Positions 21,655-33,379 of a stretch of 64,000 nucleotides of DNA are shown in pieces. Source of the stretch: Ostrinia nubilalis. Its lineage: Eukaryota; Arthropoda; Insecta; Lepidoptera; Crambidae. The DNA lies in NCBI RefSeq assembly GCF_963855985.1, contig NC_087093.1, positions 2,673,501 through 2,737,500 of the forward strand, given 5' to 3'. The notes beneath the pieces are model-generated. The model worked only from the letters and a program-made list of their open reading frames with translations. It did not search any database and had not been told where the DNA came from. Both the position numbers and the translations under genes were made by a program. How positions within the stretch are numbered: position 1 is the stretch's first letter; the number at the start of each line of letters is the position of its first letter.

Positions 21655-21789
21655 CGTCAGTCCACCTAGTGGGAGGCCTGCCTTGTAACTTGTAACTTGG
21701 ATGCGGGCGGCGCAGGACCGGTCTTTGTGGAAATCCTTGGGGGAGGTCTTAGTCCAGCAGTGGACGTCTTTCGGCTGAAACGAACAACA
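21655..21789 (+). mobile_element. RTE-type LINE 3' tail (GAAC family)
   Basis: GTCCACCTAGTGGGAGGCC with a local TTGTAACTTG duplication, then GGATGCGGGCGGCGCAGGAC, TTTGTGGAAATCCTTGGG, GTCCAGCAGTGGACGTC and GGCTGAAACGAACAAC. Confidence 0.88.
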
Positions 21790-22640
21790 AAATACTGACA
21801 GTTTTAAATCTGAATCAATCAGTGGCTGAATCTAAAGCTATATTTAGCTTTATCAGTATGTATATTGGTTAACCTTAACGTAATTTTAAATTACAATTAG
21901 TTTTTCGTAACTTATCCTAAAACAATTAATACCACAAAAAAAACACAATGTTAGCATCTCGTACCAAAACATCGCGTCGACAAAAGTCGAACGCCGCGCG
22001 ATACTCACGGCACTTGCGTTTAGCGTCAAGCAAGCCAAGAAAGCCATCCAGTTTGCAAATATCACGGGCCGCTCACATGTTCTCCACACGCCACATAATG
22101 AATTACATTTTTTATCGCCCGCGTCGGCATCGCACTGCCATAATCTTCGAGTGACGTGACCGGCCATATTTATTGTGCCCACGAATGCGATAACAGCTGT
22201 ACTGTGCTGTTTAATTCGTGAAAGTGTACTCAAATGGGCATGAATGTCGTAATTATTTTCGGTAAGTTTTTACAACTTACAAATTGCCGCGAACATGTTT
22301 GCCAAGTTAAGTAAATGCTGAAAGCAAAGTTAGGCCGCGCTTGTAGAGTCCATGAAATGGCTTGTACTTACATACTTGAGTGTATTTCCGAATAGTTTGT
22401 AGTTTATATTGGGTTTTACTTTGTTTTGCTTGTTTATTCTTTTGCTGCGTCCTCATTGAAATACACGTGTACCAAGTTTTTGAGTATACTCGTTGGCGTT
22501 AAGATTGTGGTTGCGGAATATGATATTATAACAAATAAAGTTCAAAAGAAACTTTTAGTCCTGTATTCACTATAGGATACAGTTGTAGAATTGCCGAATT
22601 TGATTATGAGCTTCTTAAAATATAGGTACGGTAACAATAC
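21790..22640. other. Intergenic with a GC-richer open block
   Basis: A 115-codon minus-strand frame (21886-22233) covers a less AT-rich block, with a 68-codon plus frame overlapping it. I recognise no domain, and there is no supporting splice context, so I do not call a gene. Confidence 0.35.
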
Positions 22641-22649
22641 TAATAATGC

Positions 22650-22705
22650 TCATAAGATGAGAGTGAATAGGCACCTACAGGGCATGTATGTACCATCCCA
22701 AACAA
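22650..22705 (+). mobile_element. LINE 3' end fragment (RVNRHLQG family)
   Basis: Reads MRVNRHLQGMYVP, the same C-terminal segment as at 23045-23175. Only about 55 bp match before the resemblance is lost. Confidence 0.6.
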
Positions 22706-23044
22706 TAATTGTGATCTTTGAGAGGTCTCGTTACTCGCTCAATACGTCACAGAGAAACCACACAGAGCGTCGTTTGCGATACGCATCGATACAAACAATA
22801 GTACTGCGACACAACACAAGCCTCACGCAATCACTTTTACACGTGACGGCGACATTTTCAATCACAAGTAACAGTCCTAAGTCTTTGAGCGTAACAATTG
22901 GATTTGTTTTTAGAAACTCCAGCCAGGAAAATGCTCCAAATAGGCAAGTAAGCTAAAATTTATAAAAGTAGCATTTGTTAAGTGATACTGGAGTATTTTT
23001 CATTGTAATATTATTTAATGCTGCTTTTCCAAACACTATAAGCC

Positions 23045-23175
23045 GGACCTTTTCGAGGCGAGAGTGAACAGGCACTTACAGGGCAGATTATGTACCTTCC
23101 TAGACTGCATTTCACTTAACATCAGGGACGATTGCTGTCAAATACCTGCCTTATTCTGCATAAAAAAAGCATCAA
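23045..23175 (+). mobile_element. LINE 3' end fragment, CR1/Jockey-group
   Basis: Reads EARVNRHLQGRLCTFLDCIS then LNIRDDCCQIPALFCIKK, a typical C-terminal segment of lepidopteran Jockey/CR1-group ORF2 running into its 3' end with an A-rich tail. A minus-strand relative lies at 58497-58628. It is 5'-truncated. Confidence 0.75.
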
Positions 23176-23752
23176 TGTTATTTCATCTCGGTTCAAAAAT
23201 ACGATTGAACTTGCGTTTATTATTCATAAGGACATTATTAAAACACTTAAAATGTATTTCAATTCATACGTGAAGAAGTTTATAAGTATGGTTTGTAGTC
23301 CTTGCATTCTCAAATATTCCACGCAAGAACACATCTTTACATTGCTCTACGTTGGGACTGTAAAACGCTGATTGCATCTAATAGACTCTGTTGTTATGAG
23401 CTTATACGAGTACAAGCTATTTTATCGTATTCTTCTCATATTGTAGCCCAACTGTTTCTATTAAACTGTGTTTGCATGCAAAACACGTGTCTTACATTTT
23501 CAAGGAAAACGGAAAATTACCTCCAGGTGCAGCATTCGGTTTAAATGTCTGTATAAAATATTATCAGATACGCTGTAACTATTATTTTCAAACATAATAA
23601 GAGATGGCTTCGTTACTACAGAGACCTGAAAAAAACACATGGTAAAGACATAAAAGTCGATGCCTCGATTAATTAACTCGTCCTGAAATAAAGTCATCAA
23701 AGAGTCATACCCTCGTAATCCCTAAGCAATAGTCGGCTGTAAATCATCACTG
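23176..23752 (-). other. Start of first intron of the CELF gene
   Basis: Lies directly downstream (minus strand) of the donor at 23754-23753. The next coding exon of the family should begin with the RNP1 segment of RRM1 (CAFLTY-like). I did not see such a segment here or further left. Confidence 0.5.
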
Positions 23753-23754
23753 AC

Positions 23755-24121
23755 CTTTATGCATGCCCGTGTGCTTATCCTTAAGTACGGTCAGCTCATA
23801 AATTTTCCCGAACTCCTCGAACATCGGCCGGAGGTCCTCCTCTTCCAAATGCCTCGGGATCTGACCTATGAAGAGCTTCACAGCGTCTTTCCCAGCACCG
23901 GGAGGCGCTCCCGTGCGTTCTGACGGCGTCAGAGGTGACGTTTTTCCGTCATGGTTGACGGAGTGCACGGGAGTAGGCGGCGCCGTACTCCCGACCACGC
24001 TGCCGCTACTGGATCCCACTTGCATCGGCGCTTGCACATTCTGCATCACCAATGGCTTCTGCATGTTATACCCGAACAGCACGCTCGGGTTAACACTACA
24101 CAAATTCGTGCCGACCAACAT
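23755..24121 (-). CDS. bru3: CELF/Bruno RNA-binding protein (CELF3-6/bruno-3 type), first coding exon
   Basis: CELF proteins bind U/G-rich RNA to control splicing, translation and mRNA stability. The exon encodes 122 residues plus one base. Residues 1-77 are a low-complexity leader with a [19 protein letters not shown] stretch. Residues 78-122 open RRM1: [11 protein letters not shown] (RNP2 is LFIGQI), then [20 protein letters not shown] and [11 protein letters not shown], nearly diagnostic of CELF3-6/Bruno-3; CELF1/2 and Bruno-1/2 differ here. The Gly codon is split by AAAG|GTCAGT, a good donor (phase 1). An in-frame stop (TAG) nine bases upstream of the ATG supports this start. RNP1 must lie in the next exon, not found in the window, so the intron probably exceeds 20 kb if that exon lies to the left. 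Paralogue choice is inference from the RRM1 motif. Confidence 0.88.
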
Positions 24122-25250
24122 GTCTATCTATCACAGATAAAATTGAACACAAAATAAGCGATCACAGTTATTTGTACTCTAGTTTGCTTATGCTATAAAT
24201 TCGGTTTGTACTTTAAAGCTCTGCGAATGTTTACTTTCGTTTTCGAGGGCGAAGGGTGGGGTGGCGCGGGTCGAGTGTGCGTGAGCCGCGTCTGTGTGCG
24301 TTGCTCTCAGTCCCGTAATGCGTAATATTATCGATCGCTATAGTAGCTATCTGTAGTAAGCGATTCTCCCTCGTATTTTTCTCAGTCGCACACTCAATGT
24401 ACCACACGTGCTGCCCTATAAACAACTATCCTTTCACCCGCTACCTTTTCCTTATATTGCACACTTTTCCCGCGTATATACAGTTTTACACCTAAAATAC
24501 ACTTAGTTACATACAAATTTTGGCACAAAAGTTTCGATATATTTGAGCGGGACTACTATACGATAACACTAATTTCGAATAAAGTTGCTGAGCGTTCGTC
24601 CACACGAAAAGCGCAGGTCGGTTGTTGTCGCAACGCACGCCGCACTGTTTACAAACAACCAACAAACCAGCACGTTATTTTTGTATTTTCCAACTTTAAT
24701 TTCCACCACTGTACAGCGCACACAAATCCAATGTTTTCGCGGCCGTCCAAAACCGCGCGCAAAAAATTTTAATCCCGAAAAATGTTCACTCACTTAAAAT
24801 TACACTTACTGCTATTTACAACGACAACGAAGAACTATGACTTGACGCACAACGAAAAGCACAAGACGACACGAAATAAATTAGGCAACGAAATTGCCGT
24901 GTATCCGTCTTTATGCCTACATGTCCACTAACCCAAAATTCCCGCCGAGCCCCTCATAGCGAAAGCTATGGGTTCCGAGATACGTACCTCCCTTTCCCTC
25001 TCCCTCACATTTAGATATTTAGATACGCGAGTAAATTCGCTTTTGTGAGAATAGGTTGATTATTCGGTATTCTTGTCGTGTTGCGATGACGTTTTGTGTT
25101 AGACGACGAATGTTGGATTTGGAAACATGTCATTTGGAACGTTTCGAGTGTATTCTTGAGTTCGCGCGGCGCTTGTGATGGCGAACGATAAATGCGTATA
25201 GCGGGTTTATTATTTCTCGTGTTGTTTTAACATTTATCTGTTGATCAATG
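24122..25250 (-). promoter_or_regulatory. Probable 5' UTR and promoter region of the CELF gene
   Basis: Directly upstream of the start codon on the minus strand. It is less AT-rich than surrounding DNA and has CpG-containing blocks (24.24-24.31, 24.59-24.80 and 24.93-24.98 kb). No TATA box at a convincing place is visible; I cannot place the transcription start. Short frames in it (24231-24425, 24569-24797) have no family resemblance. Confidence 0.45.
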
Positions 25251-26877
25251 TTATTATAAGAGCGGTGTTTAACATTTTGTTATCTTAATTATACTCGTGC
25301 CTCGAATTAACTCAAATCTACGTTTTATTTGTAAAATACGAGTCGATTTTGGTTTTGTTGTTTTAAATATTTTTACAACCTAGTCTTAATATTATTACCT
25401 ACTAGAATTTAGAGAAAAAATAAACCTTTTCTAACAAATACTTGTTTGTTGAAACAATAACTGTTTACATTATTTATTTAGTTTTAACTTACAAATATTG
25501 AGAGCTTCATATTGTTCGTAAACAGCGAATGAACGAGGGAAAATTTTGAGCTTCAATATTTTATGTAGGTTGTAACAATATTTGCCTCCAAGAAACGAGA
25601 TTGCAATACCAAATATCAATTTTCGAGGCGGTTACGACCATTTCATTACTTGGAATTATTAAAGCTAGGTTCGAGACGAAAAAAAACTTTTTGGTTGAAT
25701 AATTTAGCCGACTCGCTTAGGAGGGCTCGTAAAGCTTCGCCGAATTCGGTAGAGGTCTTCGGAGGTTGGTTGGTCTTATGTCAGGACCCGAAAAGAGGGG
25801 ATAACGTCCCCTAAAAACGTGAGGTTTTTATGGGGTTTCGCAAGTGAGAGAAAGAGATGGCGATCAAGTTTGCGTGTGACAAAATGAAACCTTAGAAAAT
25901 GATAAGATGTTGCTAAAATAAAATTTTGATGTATAAAATATTAATGATAAAATCATTATACAATCAAAATATTTTGGTCTTTTTGCCAAAAATTTTGACT
26001 GGGATGTAATGCATTTAGTAGATCTAACAGTCTTTGCTACGATTCGCCTGTCGTGCTACGAATACTTGTATCAGTCGTCTACGAATGTTGCTACGGAACA
26101 ACATTACTACGGTTAAATTCACCTTCACTCCGCGTAGGAACAAATTCTATTTTCGGAGAATGATTTCGCGCACCTAATGGCTGTTTTTAGACAGAAAAGC
26201 CAAGCCGGAAAAACATTTGGAATGGAATTCCGGAATTCAAATCGCAATTCGCTAATGAGAATGTTTAAATACCCTCCTCTTATTATTTATCCGAAACAAA
26301 AATGCAGTCAATAATTTATGTTTAAAGTCATCTGGAACAAATATGAGGTCTATCTATTTTCAGTATTGCATATTACAGTAACAATTTACTTTCGTTGCAA
26401 AATACCACTCATAACATTAGACTCTAATGTTTAAGCTACATAAGCAACTGTCAATATTATATGTAGAGGTATTTAGTAGTGAAAATTTTTCGCTATTCTG
26501 GCTGCAGTTGAAGCTTCAGGCACTATTTTCCTTTGCTGCACAAATAATACCTTGTGCCCTACGCTTATCAAATCCGTTCTATCCAGTCTTCCGTAAACAA
26601 CACAATTCGCTAACAACCATGATACGTTTGGGACACAATTTCTTCTATATTTGCCGCTGTAACTCTGGAAATATTGTCAAATTAAGATCGCAGGCTGCGG
26701 TCAGCATACTAACTGCCCGCCCTGCGACGCGCGCCGGCCCCCGCATACTAATTTCGGCGTAAATTTTCACTAACTGCAAACGCTCGTTTTACCTTGCACG
26801 TGGTATTGTGAAGGATGACGCTTGGAAAGGCTTTAAAATAGAGTTTCAACTCGTTAGCAAATAATATATTTTTTATT
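25251..26877. other. Upstream intergenic, nothing recognised
   Basis: AT-rich, with a less AT-rich patch at 25.72-25.87 kb and a CTACG-rich patch at 26035-26115. The 111-codon plus frame at 26427-26762 shows no domain. Confidence 0.4.
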
Positions 26878-26879
26878 TT

Positions 26880-27036
26880 TCGTGGGACGTCCACCCACAA
26901 GGTGGACCGATGATCGTAAAGGTAGCAGGAAGGCATTGGATGCAGGCCGCTACCAACAGGGCAACATGGTAAGCATTGAGGGAGGCCTATGTTCAGCAGT
27001 GTACGTCTTATGGCTGAGATGATGATGATGATGAAG
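26880..27036 (+). mobile_element. RTE-type LINE 3' tail (GATGAT family)
   Basis: GTGGGACGTCCACCCACAAG, GTGGACCGATGATCG, AGGTAGCAGGAAGGCATTGG, then GTTCAGCAGTGTACGTC and GGCTGAGATGATGATGATGA. The same truncated RTE end as at 2258. Confidence 0.9.
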
Positions 27037-28005
27037 TAAAAAAAGCCTGTATTATTGTAAAATTGTTGCCTACTCGCGTCCTGTGGCTGATATGTCGATG
27101 ACACTCACTCACTGTCTTACCACGACCACTCTGTCAAGATTGTAAAAGACTCAGAAAATGGTGAAGAAAAACTTATCTCTGGCAGTGTATTTCAAATTTC
27201 TGGAGAAGTAAGTAAATCAGTCATTTATCGTCATCAAATCCTACCTTTTCATACGAGTATAAAATGGAACACTCCTATGATTTTTAGTTAAAAGAACAAA
27301 ATACAAGTAGCCTCAGTATTAAATTACCTTATTAAAATTTTGAATGACATAGCAAATAACAGTGCAACGATATTATAATTAATTATGATATTTACCCTAC
27401 ACCACATTAATTAGTGTGTTACGTCAGAAAATGTTCACTGCTTTTTAAATAGAAATGTAGCCCTCAGGCTATTAACTACCTGAAGCATTGTCTCAAAATA
27501 CTGGGGCGTTTGATGTAATACGTACAAAGGGTTATTATTTTGTAGAGAAAAATAATAGTTATTATATTATGTTGTACATTCAAACAGAGGCTGCAACTTA
27601 ATTTCTGTATTTTTTCATAGACATTGAATGTCAGTGAATAAAATTTGCCATCGATTATAACATTTTTAAGCTCACTCTTTTAGCTCCTAATAATTTACTT
27701 AATCGTAAAACCCAAAATCCCGGCCCACGAAAGTATTTCGGTAATATTTCTTTATCATGATTTTCATTAATTAAATCCTAAATTATCCACTTCGTCATAA
27801 ACAGAGAGAAGATTACGTTCAGTCGTAAAAAGGCCATTAAGTACTTTATATTTTGGTAAATTTTGTAGCGCCTAATAAAAATTGTTCTAACAATAATTGT
27901 TCATAAATGAGAGAGATAAGTAATCTTTTAACCTTCACAAAGTTTAGACTAGGTACTTTGAGATAGTATCTTCAATTTTCAATTGCTTTTAGCCTAGCCA
28001 CAGAG
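27037..28005. other. AT-rich intergenic, nothing recognised
   Basis: No gene or repeat evidence on either strand. Confidence 0.45.
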
Positions 28006-28142
28006 TACAGATATTTTGTTAGTCGATAGTTGGGTCGGACTGTTAATCAGTATGGACATGTATGAAAGTGCGCACATTGGTATCAGCCGATCTTCATACA
28101 AATTGGAATCGGACCCAACTATCAGCCGAATAAAAGTCTGTA
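28006..28142. mobile_element. 137-bp MITE with inverted ends
   Basis: Left ACAGATATTTTGTTAGTCGA and TAGTTGGGTCGG pair with right CGGACCCAACTATCAGCCGA and ATAAAAGTCTGT. The interior has GTGCGCACATTGG and a pair around CATACAA, recalling the element at 691-861. Non-coding. Confidence 0.7.
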
Positions 28143-28149
28143 GTCTTTA

Positions 28150-28370
28150 GCTATCTAAATATAATATAACTCAAAGGTTGACTGACTGACTGACTGACAT
28201 ATCTATCAACGTACAGCCCAAACCACTGGACGGATCGGGCTGAAATTTGGCATGCAGGTAGATGTTATGACGTAGGCATCCGCTAAGAAAGGATTTTACG
28301 AAACTCCATCCCTAAGGGGGTAAAACGGGATCCATGGCTCCATGCGTACGAAGTCGCGGGCGGCAGCTAG
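28150..28370 (+). mobile_element. CTAG-terminating Helitron-like (Lep1-type) repeat
   Basis: ATCTAAATATAATATAACTC, then (GACT)n, GGCTGAAATTTGGCATGCAG, and 3' end GAAGTCGCGGGCGGCAGCTAG. Same class as 20745-20931. Confidence 0.82.
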
Positions 28371-30698
28371 TACTACAATAAAAAAAGTTCTATTGTACTA
28401 TTAGTTTGTCTATGTAACTAAAGAATCATCTCACAAACCTCCAAGAGATGTTTACTCTAAATAAACGCCAAGTAACCTAAGTCTTACATAACACGTATCG
28501 GCGCCTTCAATAGCATTGAATTATTTTGCCCATCGACCGCTTTGAAATATATTTAGGCTTCCAGACCAAACTCGGCTGACAAAGGGGAGCTGGCCCACTT
28601 ACTGCAAATTTGTGTGTTGAATTTTGAATGCGCAAGGTCGCGCCACTTGCCGTAATGTAAATGATCTGCGCAACTCTGGCAACGAGTTCGGCGAACAAAA
28701 TTTTGAGTATCTTGTTATCTTAAGTACACTATATCGTCGCAAAAGAGGATAACATTCTGGGGGATCTGGGAAAAAATGATGATTTTTTTCGGCGAATATG
28801 TGCGTGTACGACCCTGACAATGTACAATCAGGCTAGAACAGGTAACGCTGCTAGAAATTGGTTTTAAAATTTTGGAAAATTCGAAGTGACCCTGTTGAAC
28901 TATTTTAGGTTCGTTCATATCGGTTAGGTCGAGGTCCTTTTTTATCTAATTTTATGTTTAGAACCGGAACACTTTCATAAATAAACTGCCCGCAAATTAG
29001 CATTCAAACATGTTTATAATATTACTTTTCACTCCTAGTTTGAAACATTTAAGTTTTCAAGTGTTCCCCAACTCCCTTTACGTTTACCGACCCCACCGCC
29101 AGTCTTAAATAATAGTCTTAAGCCCTAAAAGTTGGGACTTGAGATAACTCAGCATCACGACTCCCTTGAACCGTCTCGAGAGCTTAAAGTTAGGAACACG
29201 CGTATATGTACATAAAAATACAAAGCATGTTTTTTATTTTTACCGTAGCTTTATAAATTCAGACTTTGTTTAAGAACCAGATCAGAAAAAATATCTTAGA
29301 TTTCTTCTTATCAATTATAGTGATGAGAAATATTCAGACAACAGCGTGAAACTTATTAATTAAATAAGACTAAACAACTTAATAAATGCATAAACTAGCA
29401 ATTTGAAATATTACTCTTAAAATAACAGTCACATAAAAAAAAGGTACTCGTAGGTACTAGTATAGGTAATGAAAACTTTAGAACGTAAAATAACCGAATC
29501 ACATTTTTATGAAAAATCCAAAAAAAAAACATAAAATATGATGCTGTGTTATCCTTTGCGGTATTTTGTTATTCACAATATTATATCCAATGATAGCACG
29601 CAGTCCTTGTTCGTTTACATTTGTTGTCGCAAAACTTTATGATAAGTGTATTTTTATCAAAGCAAACCTTCAACAAAGTAGGGCACCAACTCTCAATGTT
29701 GCCATACAAACAGATATATCTTAACAAAACGACCCATCCCATCGTCCCAAACAGCTCCCCTATCTCAAACTACCCAAACAAACCCGCGTGCGAAACTTAT
29801 AGTCGTATAAATTGTTAGTTGCTTTTCCCGTCCTTCCTAGAAGTGACGTCATGACGGTTTTAGTTCGGACATTTCTCAATGCCTAATGGATCTGGGGACA
29901 TCAGGTAGTAAACTTTAAGTGCGTCAGATAAAATGTAACAGATAAAACTATCACTTACAACATCAAAGTCGTTGGGTCACTTTAAAATCATAAAACTAAT
30001 AATCGTGGAAGCCATTTGTAATGAAGCATTTTGAAAGATAGTTGGAAACATATTTTGAGCAAAAATCAAAGCTCTAATGATATGCAATTACCTGTCATAG
30101 ATCCCCATTGAAGCAAACAGTAGAAACTTATACCCAAAGTAAAAGAAAGTAAATCGAATTCATCATAACTTACATTACAATCAACATCTCTATTATGCCT
30201 TCGATATCGCTTTCAATCTAGCTAGATCATAAGACATCGTATCATTTCCAATCTACGTTCAAAAGGAAACATTGAAAAGTGCAATATTTTGGTAGTTTTC
30301 TCCGCTTGAACGTTCATACAAATACATCGCCTGGGGGTGAAGCGAACTTTTTCAGCATATTTTTATTTGTTTCCGAACTTGAGCCGTACTTGCGAGTGCG
30401 TTTTAAGGATTTCGCCAACTTTTTCTATTTGTTATACCTATTCGCTTTTAAAATCTGACAGTGTTACTTATAGAAATTTCACGGTTTGTTAAAGTAACTC
30501 CGATTGGCATTTTATTTGGCAGAGTAGAGATTAGTCTACTGTATTAAATCTAAATCGGTGCAAAGTATCTAAATCCAGACGTAGTAAGTTTTTTACATTA
30601 TTATGTTTATTTTCATTTAATAAAGAATTGTGAGCAATGCTTCTTCAATCTTTTATCGATATCTATAATCTTAACCGGCTCACGCGTCGATTTCTTAG
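28371..30698. other. Long intergenic stretch, nothing recognised
   Basis: AT-rich. Short frames (28507-28918 minus, 29621-29818 plus) lack domains and look like chance. No repeat family seen elsewhere in the window occurs here. Confidence 0.45.
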
Positions 30699-31125
30699 GT
30701 AGGGGAGACCGAGGTGAGTTGTAACAGAGAAGAGTTGTGACATAGTAAATTTTTTTTTTTTTTTTTTTTTTTTTTATGTGATAGGAGGCAAACGAGCAGA
30801 CGGATCACCTGATGGTAAGTGATTACCGTCGCCCATAGACACCCGCAGACCCAGGGGCGTTACAGGTGCGTTGCCGGCCTTTAAGGTAAAGATACGCTCT
30901 CCTCTTGAAAGCTTGCAGGTCGTATCCGTCCGGAAACACCGCAGACGACAGTCCATTCCACAGTTTTTGGAAACCTATCAACTATCAGCGAGCGCATTTG
31001 TTAGCTTGAGACTTGAACTAAAAAACGCGCACTGTTACGAGCTCGCTAGTAGTTTAATATGTTCCAAAAAATCGTCAATGACACAACAGCTCTCCTCTAT
31101 TACAACTCACCTCAGTCTCCCCTAC
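30699..31125. mobile_element. TIR element with ~45-bp inverted ends, holding a LINE insertion
   Basis: Left GTAGGGGAGACCGAGGTGAG then TTGTAACAGAGAAGAG; right end is the inverted counterpart (CTCTATTACAACTCACCTCAG then TCTCCCCTAC). About 225 bp of LINE tail (30747-30972) lie inside, so the element itself is only about 200 bp. No coding sequence; target duplication unclear. Confidence 0.75.
30747..30972 (-). mobile_element. 5'-truncated LINE 3' end with poly(A)
   Basis: On the minus strand it reads [19 protein letters not shown] then [19 protein letters not shown], the C-terminus of a CR1/Jockey-group ORF2. A 3' region ending ATCACTTACCATCAGGTGATC follows, and then a run of about 29 A (T on the plus strand). 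A shorter copy of the same 3' end is at 46165-46262. The long clean A-run suggests a young insertion. Confidence 0.8.
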
Positions 31126-32040
31126 GAATATTAATCCAAATAATTGTTTAAGGAGTCGTAGAAAAAAAATATTGAAGCCTTGGTCAATATCGTTCTTTAT
31201 TAAAGGTAAAGCGTAAGGTACCTTTAGCAAAGTCACTTAGTACTTAGCTTAATCAATTAACTTTGATTACACTGCATTGGCTAACCGCTTTAGTTAACCT
31301 AAACGTCTTATATCGTTTACCGACGAGATGTTTGCCCTCACAACCCTTCTCATGCCGGTTAGATGCTATTGAATGTGACTGTTAACAATCTGGCATACAA
31401 AACAAGCCAAAATGAGCAGAACCTTTGTGTTTTGACGAAAGCCCTGTAAGGGGTATTATTCGACCGGTTGTTGTTCCATGTTCAGACATGGTTCGAGTTG
31501 TAACCTCAGTTGGTGGAACCCAATAGAACGATTAGGTAGATAATTTCAAAAAATATTAAAAAGGAATATTTTTAGTAGTTGATTTGTAGGTCTAACTTTT
31601 GTTGAGTTACTTAATCGATGTTTTTGTTAGATTCGAGTTTGAATTATTTAATGGCTTTTTCGATATTTTCAAATTACTTATTAAGTTTTGAACTGGAAGG
31701 TAGAAATAAAATAGGGGGAAGAGAGGGGGGCGCCCCGCACAAGTAAATACGCGTTTTGTTTTGCTCCGTATTCAAAACATAGTTTCGAGTGAAAAAAGTA
31801 AACGTATACTAAAGTGCCGTACACCATTAGTCAGCTAATAAAATCCTCAACAGAATAAGTATTTGAGTGAAGCAAATTAGTGAAGTAATATCCAGCAAAA
31901 TTGAAGAATTTCGTGGAAAAATAAGACCGGCGGCCATTGCCCTTGACCTATTAAAGCGCACGCTACGACCATAAAGCGCTTCAAACGGCTGCAGTTCCGT
32001 GCGATAACTAGACGCCAAGTTGCTGTAAAGCGCTTTTTAC
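31126..32040. other. Intergenic up to the CR1-like element
   Basis: No gene seen. The 5' end of the CR1-like LINE may lie in its right part, but I cannot place it. Confidence 0.4.
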
Positions 32041-32113
32041 GCTGCACCGGTAACGGTATACGAAGTGAACAAGGTGTTTTGTGATTGTGAATTTAGCTAT
32101 TTTTGCTGATAAT

Positions 32114-33379
32114 ATGCAAAAAATGGCGCCCTATGGAATGTGTGCGGGATGTAAAAGTAAGCTAACGAATAGACTCTTTATGATATGCTGTAAGTGCAGC
32201 GAAAAATACGATATAGAATGTGCTAACATAAATGAGAAAATTTTCAATCTGATGGACAAACAACGAAAATCACAATGGATATGTCAAACATGTAAAAATA
32301 GTGTACCCAAATCTGACAACCAAAATACACCACTACGGGGATCATATTGTACACCTGAAGAACTTAATCCTCCGTCAAGTGAAAACTTGCCTGTTTTTAA
32401 CCAAATATCGCCCGAACACAACAATATCACTATAAGAAAGCGAATAGAAAACACCAAAAACGACACAGCAAACTCAGATGACCTAAGCCTGCTAGGAGAC
32501 ACACTAAATACAGATGACAGAGACACCACCTTGTTGAAGAACCTGAACGAAACAATAGTATTACACCTGAAAGAAAATAACCAATTAATAGTCGCAGAGC
32601 TGAAAAATACTATACAATCTGAAATTCAAAAAGCAATTTCGAAATTAAGAGAAGAAGTTAACGACAAAACGAATACACTGTCAGAACAAAATTTGAAAAC
32701 AAATGAAGACATAAAGTTAATAAGCACTAAGATAAAAAAACTACAAATGGAAAATGAAAAATTGAAACAGGAAATAGAAAATTTATCAACCAAGGGAATG
32801 TTACCTGCGAGCAGAACGGAATGCTGTGATACAAACACTAAGAAAATTGTACTTTACGGCTTCGTCGAATATTACAAAGAGCCTGAACACGACCTGCACA
32901 ACAGACTCATCGAATTATTCCAAGAAACCATGAATGTAAACCTAATGGGATATATAGAAAATATGTACAGAATAGGAAGAACCGGTAAAAATAATCGCCC
33001 ACTTGTAATTGAGCTACTGAGCAAGCGGATGGCGAAATACGTGACTAATAACAGTCATTGCTTCAAAGGAACCCGACTCTCAATATCTACATTTTTGGAC
33101 GAGACCGCAAGATAGGAAAGATACTTACTACGGGAAGAGATGATTAAGGCAAGAAAAAAGGGTATGCATGCAATAATCCGCAATAACCAACTATTTGTAG
33201 ACGGGAAAAAGATGGAAATAAAGCAAGACACGAGCCCTAAACAAGATAACTACAACATTATAAATGAACCAAGAGACTACCAGATAAAGAGCAAAAATGT
33301 TATAGAAACACACCCACCAGGACAGTCTAGCAAGAACATTCAGAATAATTTATTTCGAAACCACAGATCTACAATTTAA
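32114..33379 (+). pseudogene. CR1-like ORF1 (PHD finger, coiled coil, L1-ORF1p-like domain), one in-frame stop
   Basis: RNA-binding/chaperone-type ORF1. From the first ATG (32114; the next at 32123 has better context): residues about 9-60 are a PHD-like finger (CAGCKS...CCKCSEKYDIEC...WICQTCK), then a polar linker. A coiled coil follows (LKENNQLIVAELKNTIQSEI to QMENEKLKQEIENL), then an RRM-like region (KIVLYGFVEYY...NMYRIGR...RPLVIELL) and a basic C-terminal domain (FKGTRLSIS...REEMIKARKKG..AIIRNNQLFVDGKK). A TAG at 33113-33115 falls inside the last domain; the frame then stays open to 33379 with clear homology, so the stop is a mutation and not the natural end. It overlaps the open part of ORF2 by 74 bases. 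Confidence 0.85.

Noticed and set aside
21886..22233. 115-codon minus-strand frame in a GC-richer block
   Set aside because: No recognisable domain, no splice signals, and overlapping frames on the other strand; kept only as an uncalled stretch.
32081..32083. GTG start for CR1-like ORF1
   Set aside because: Eukaryotic LINE ORF1 should start with ATG; the first in-frame ATG is 32114 and the zinc finger begins after it.
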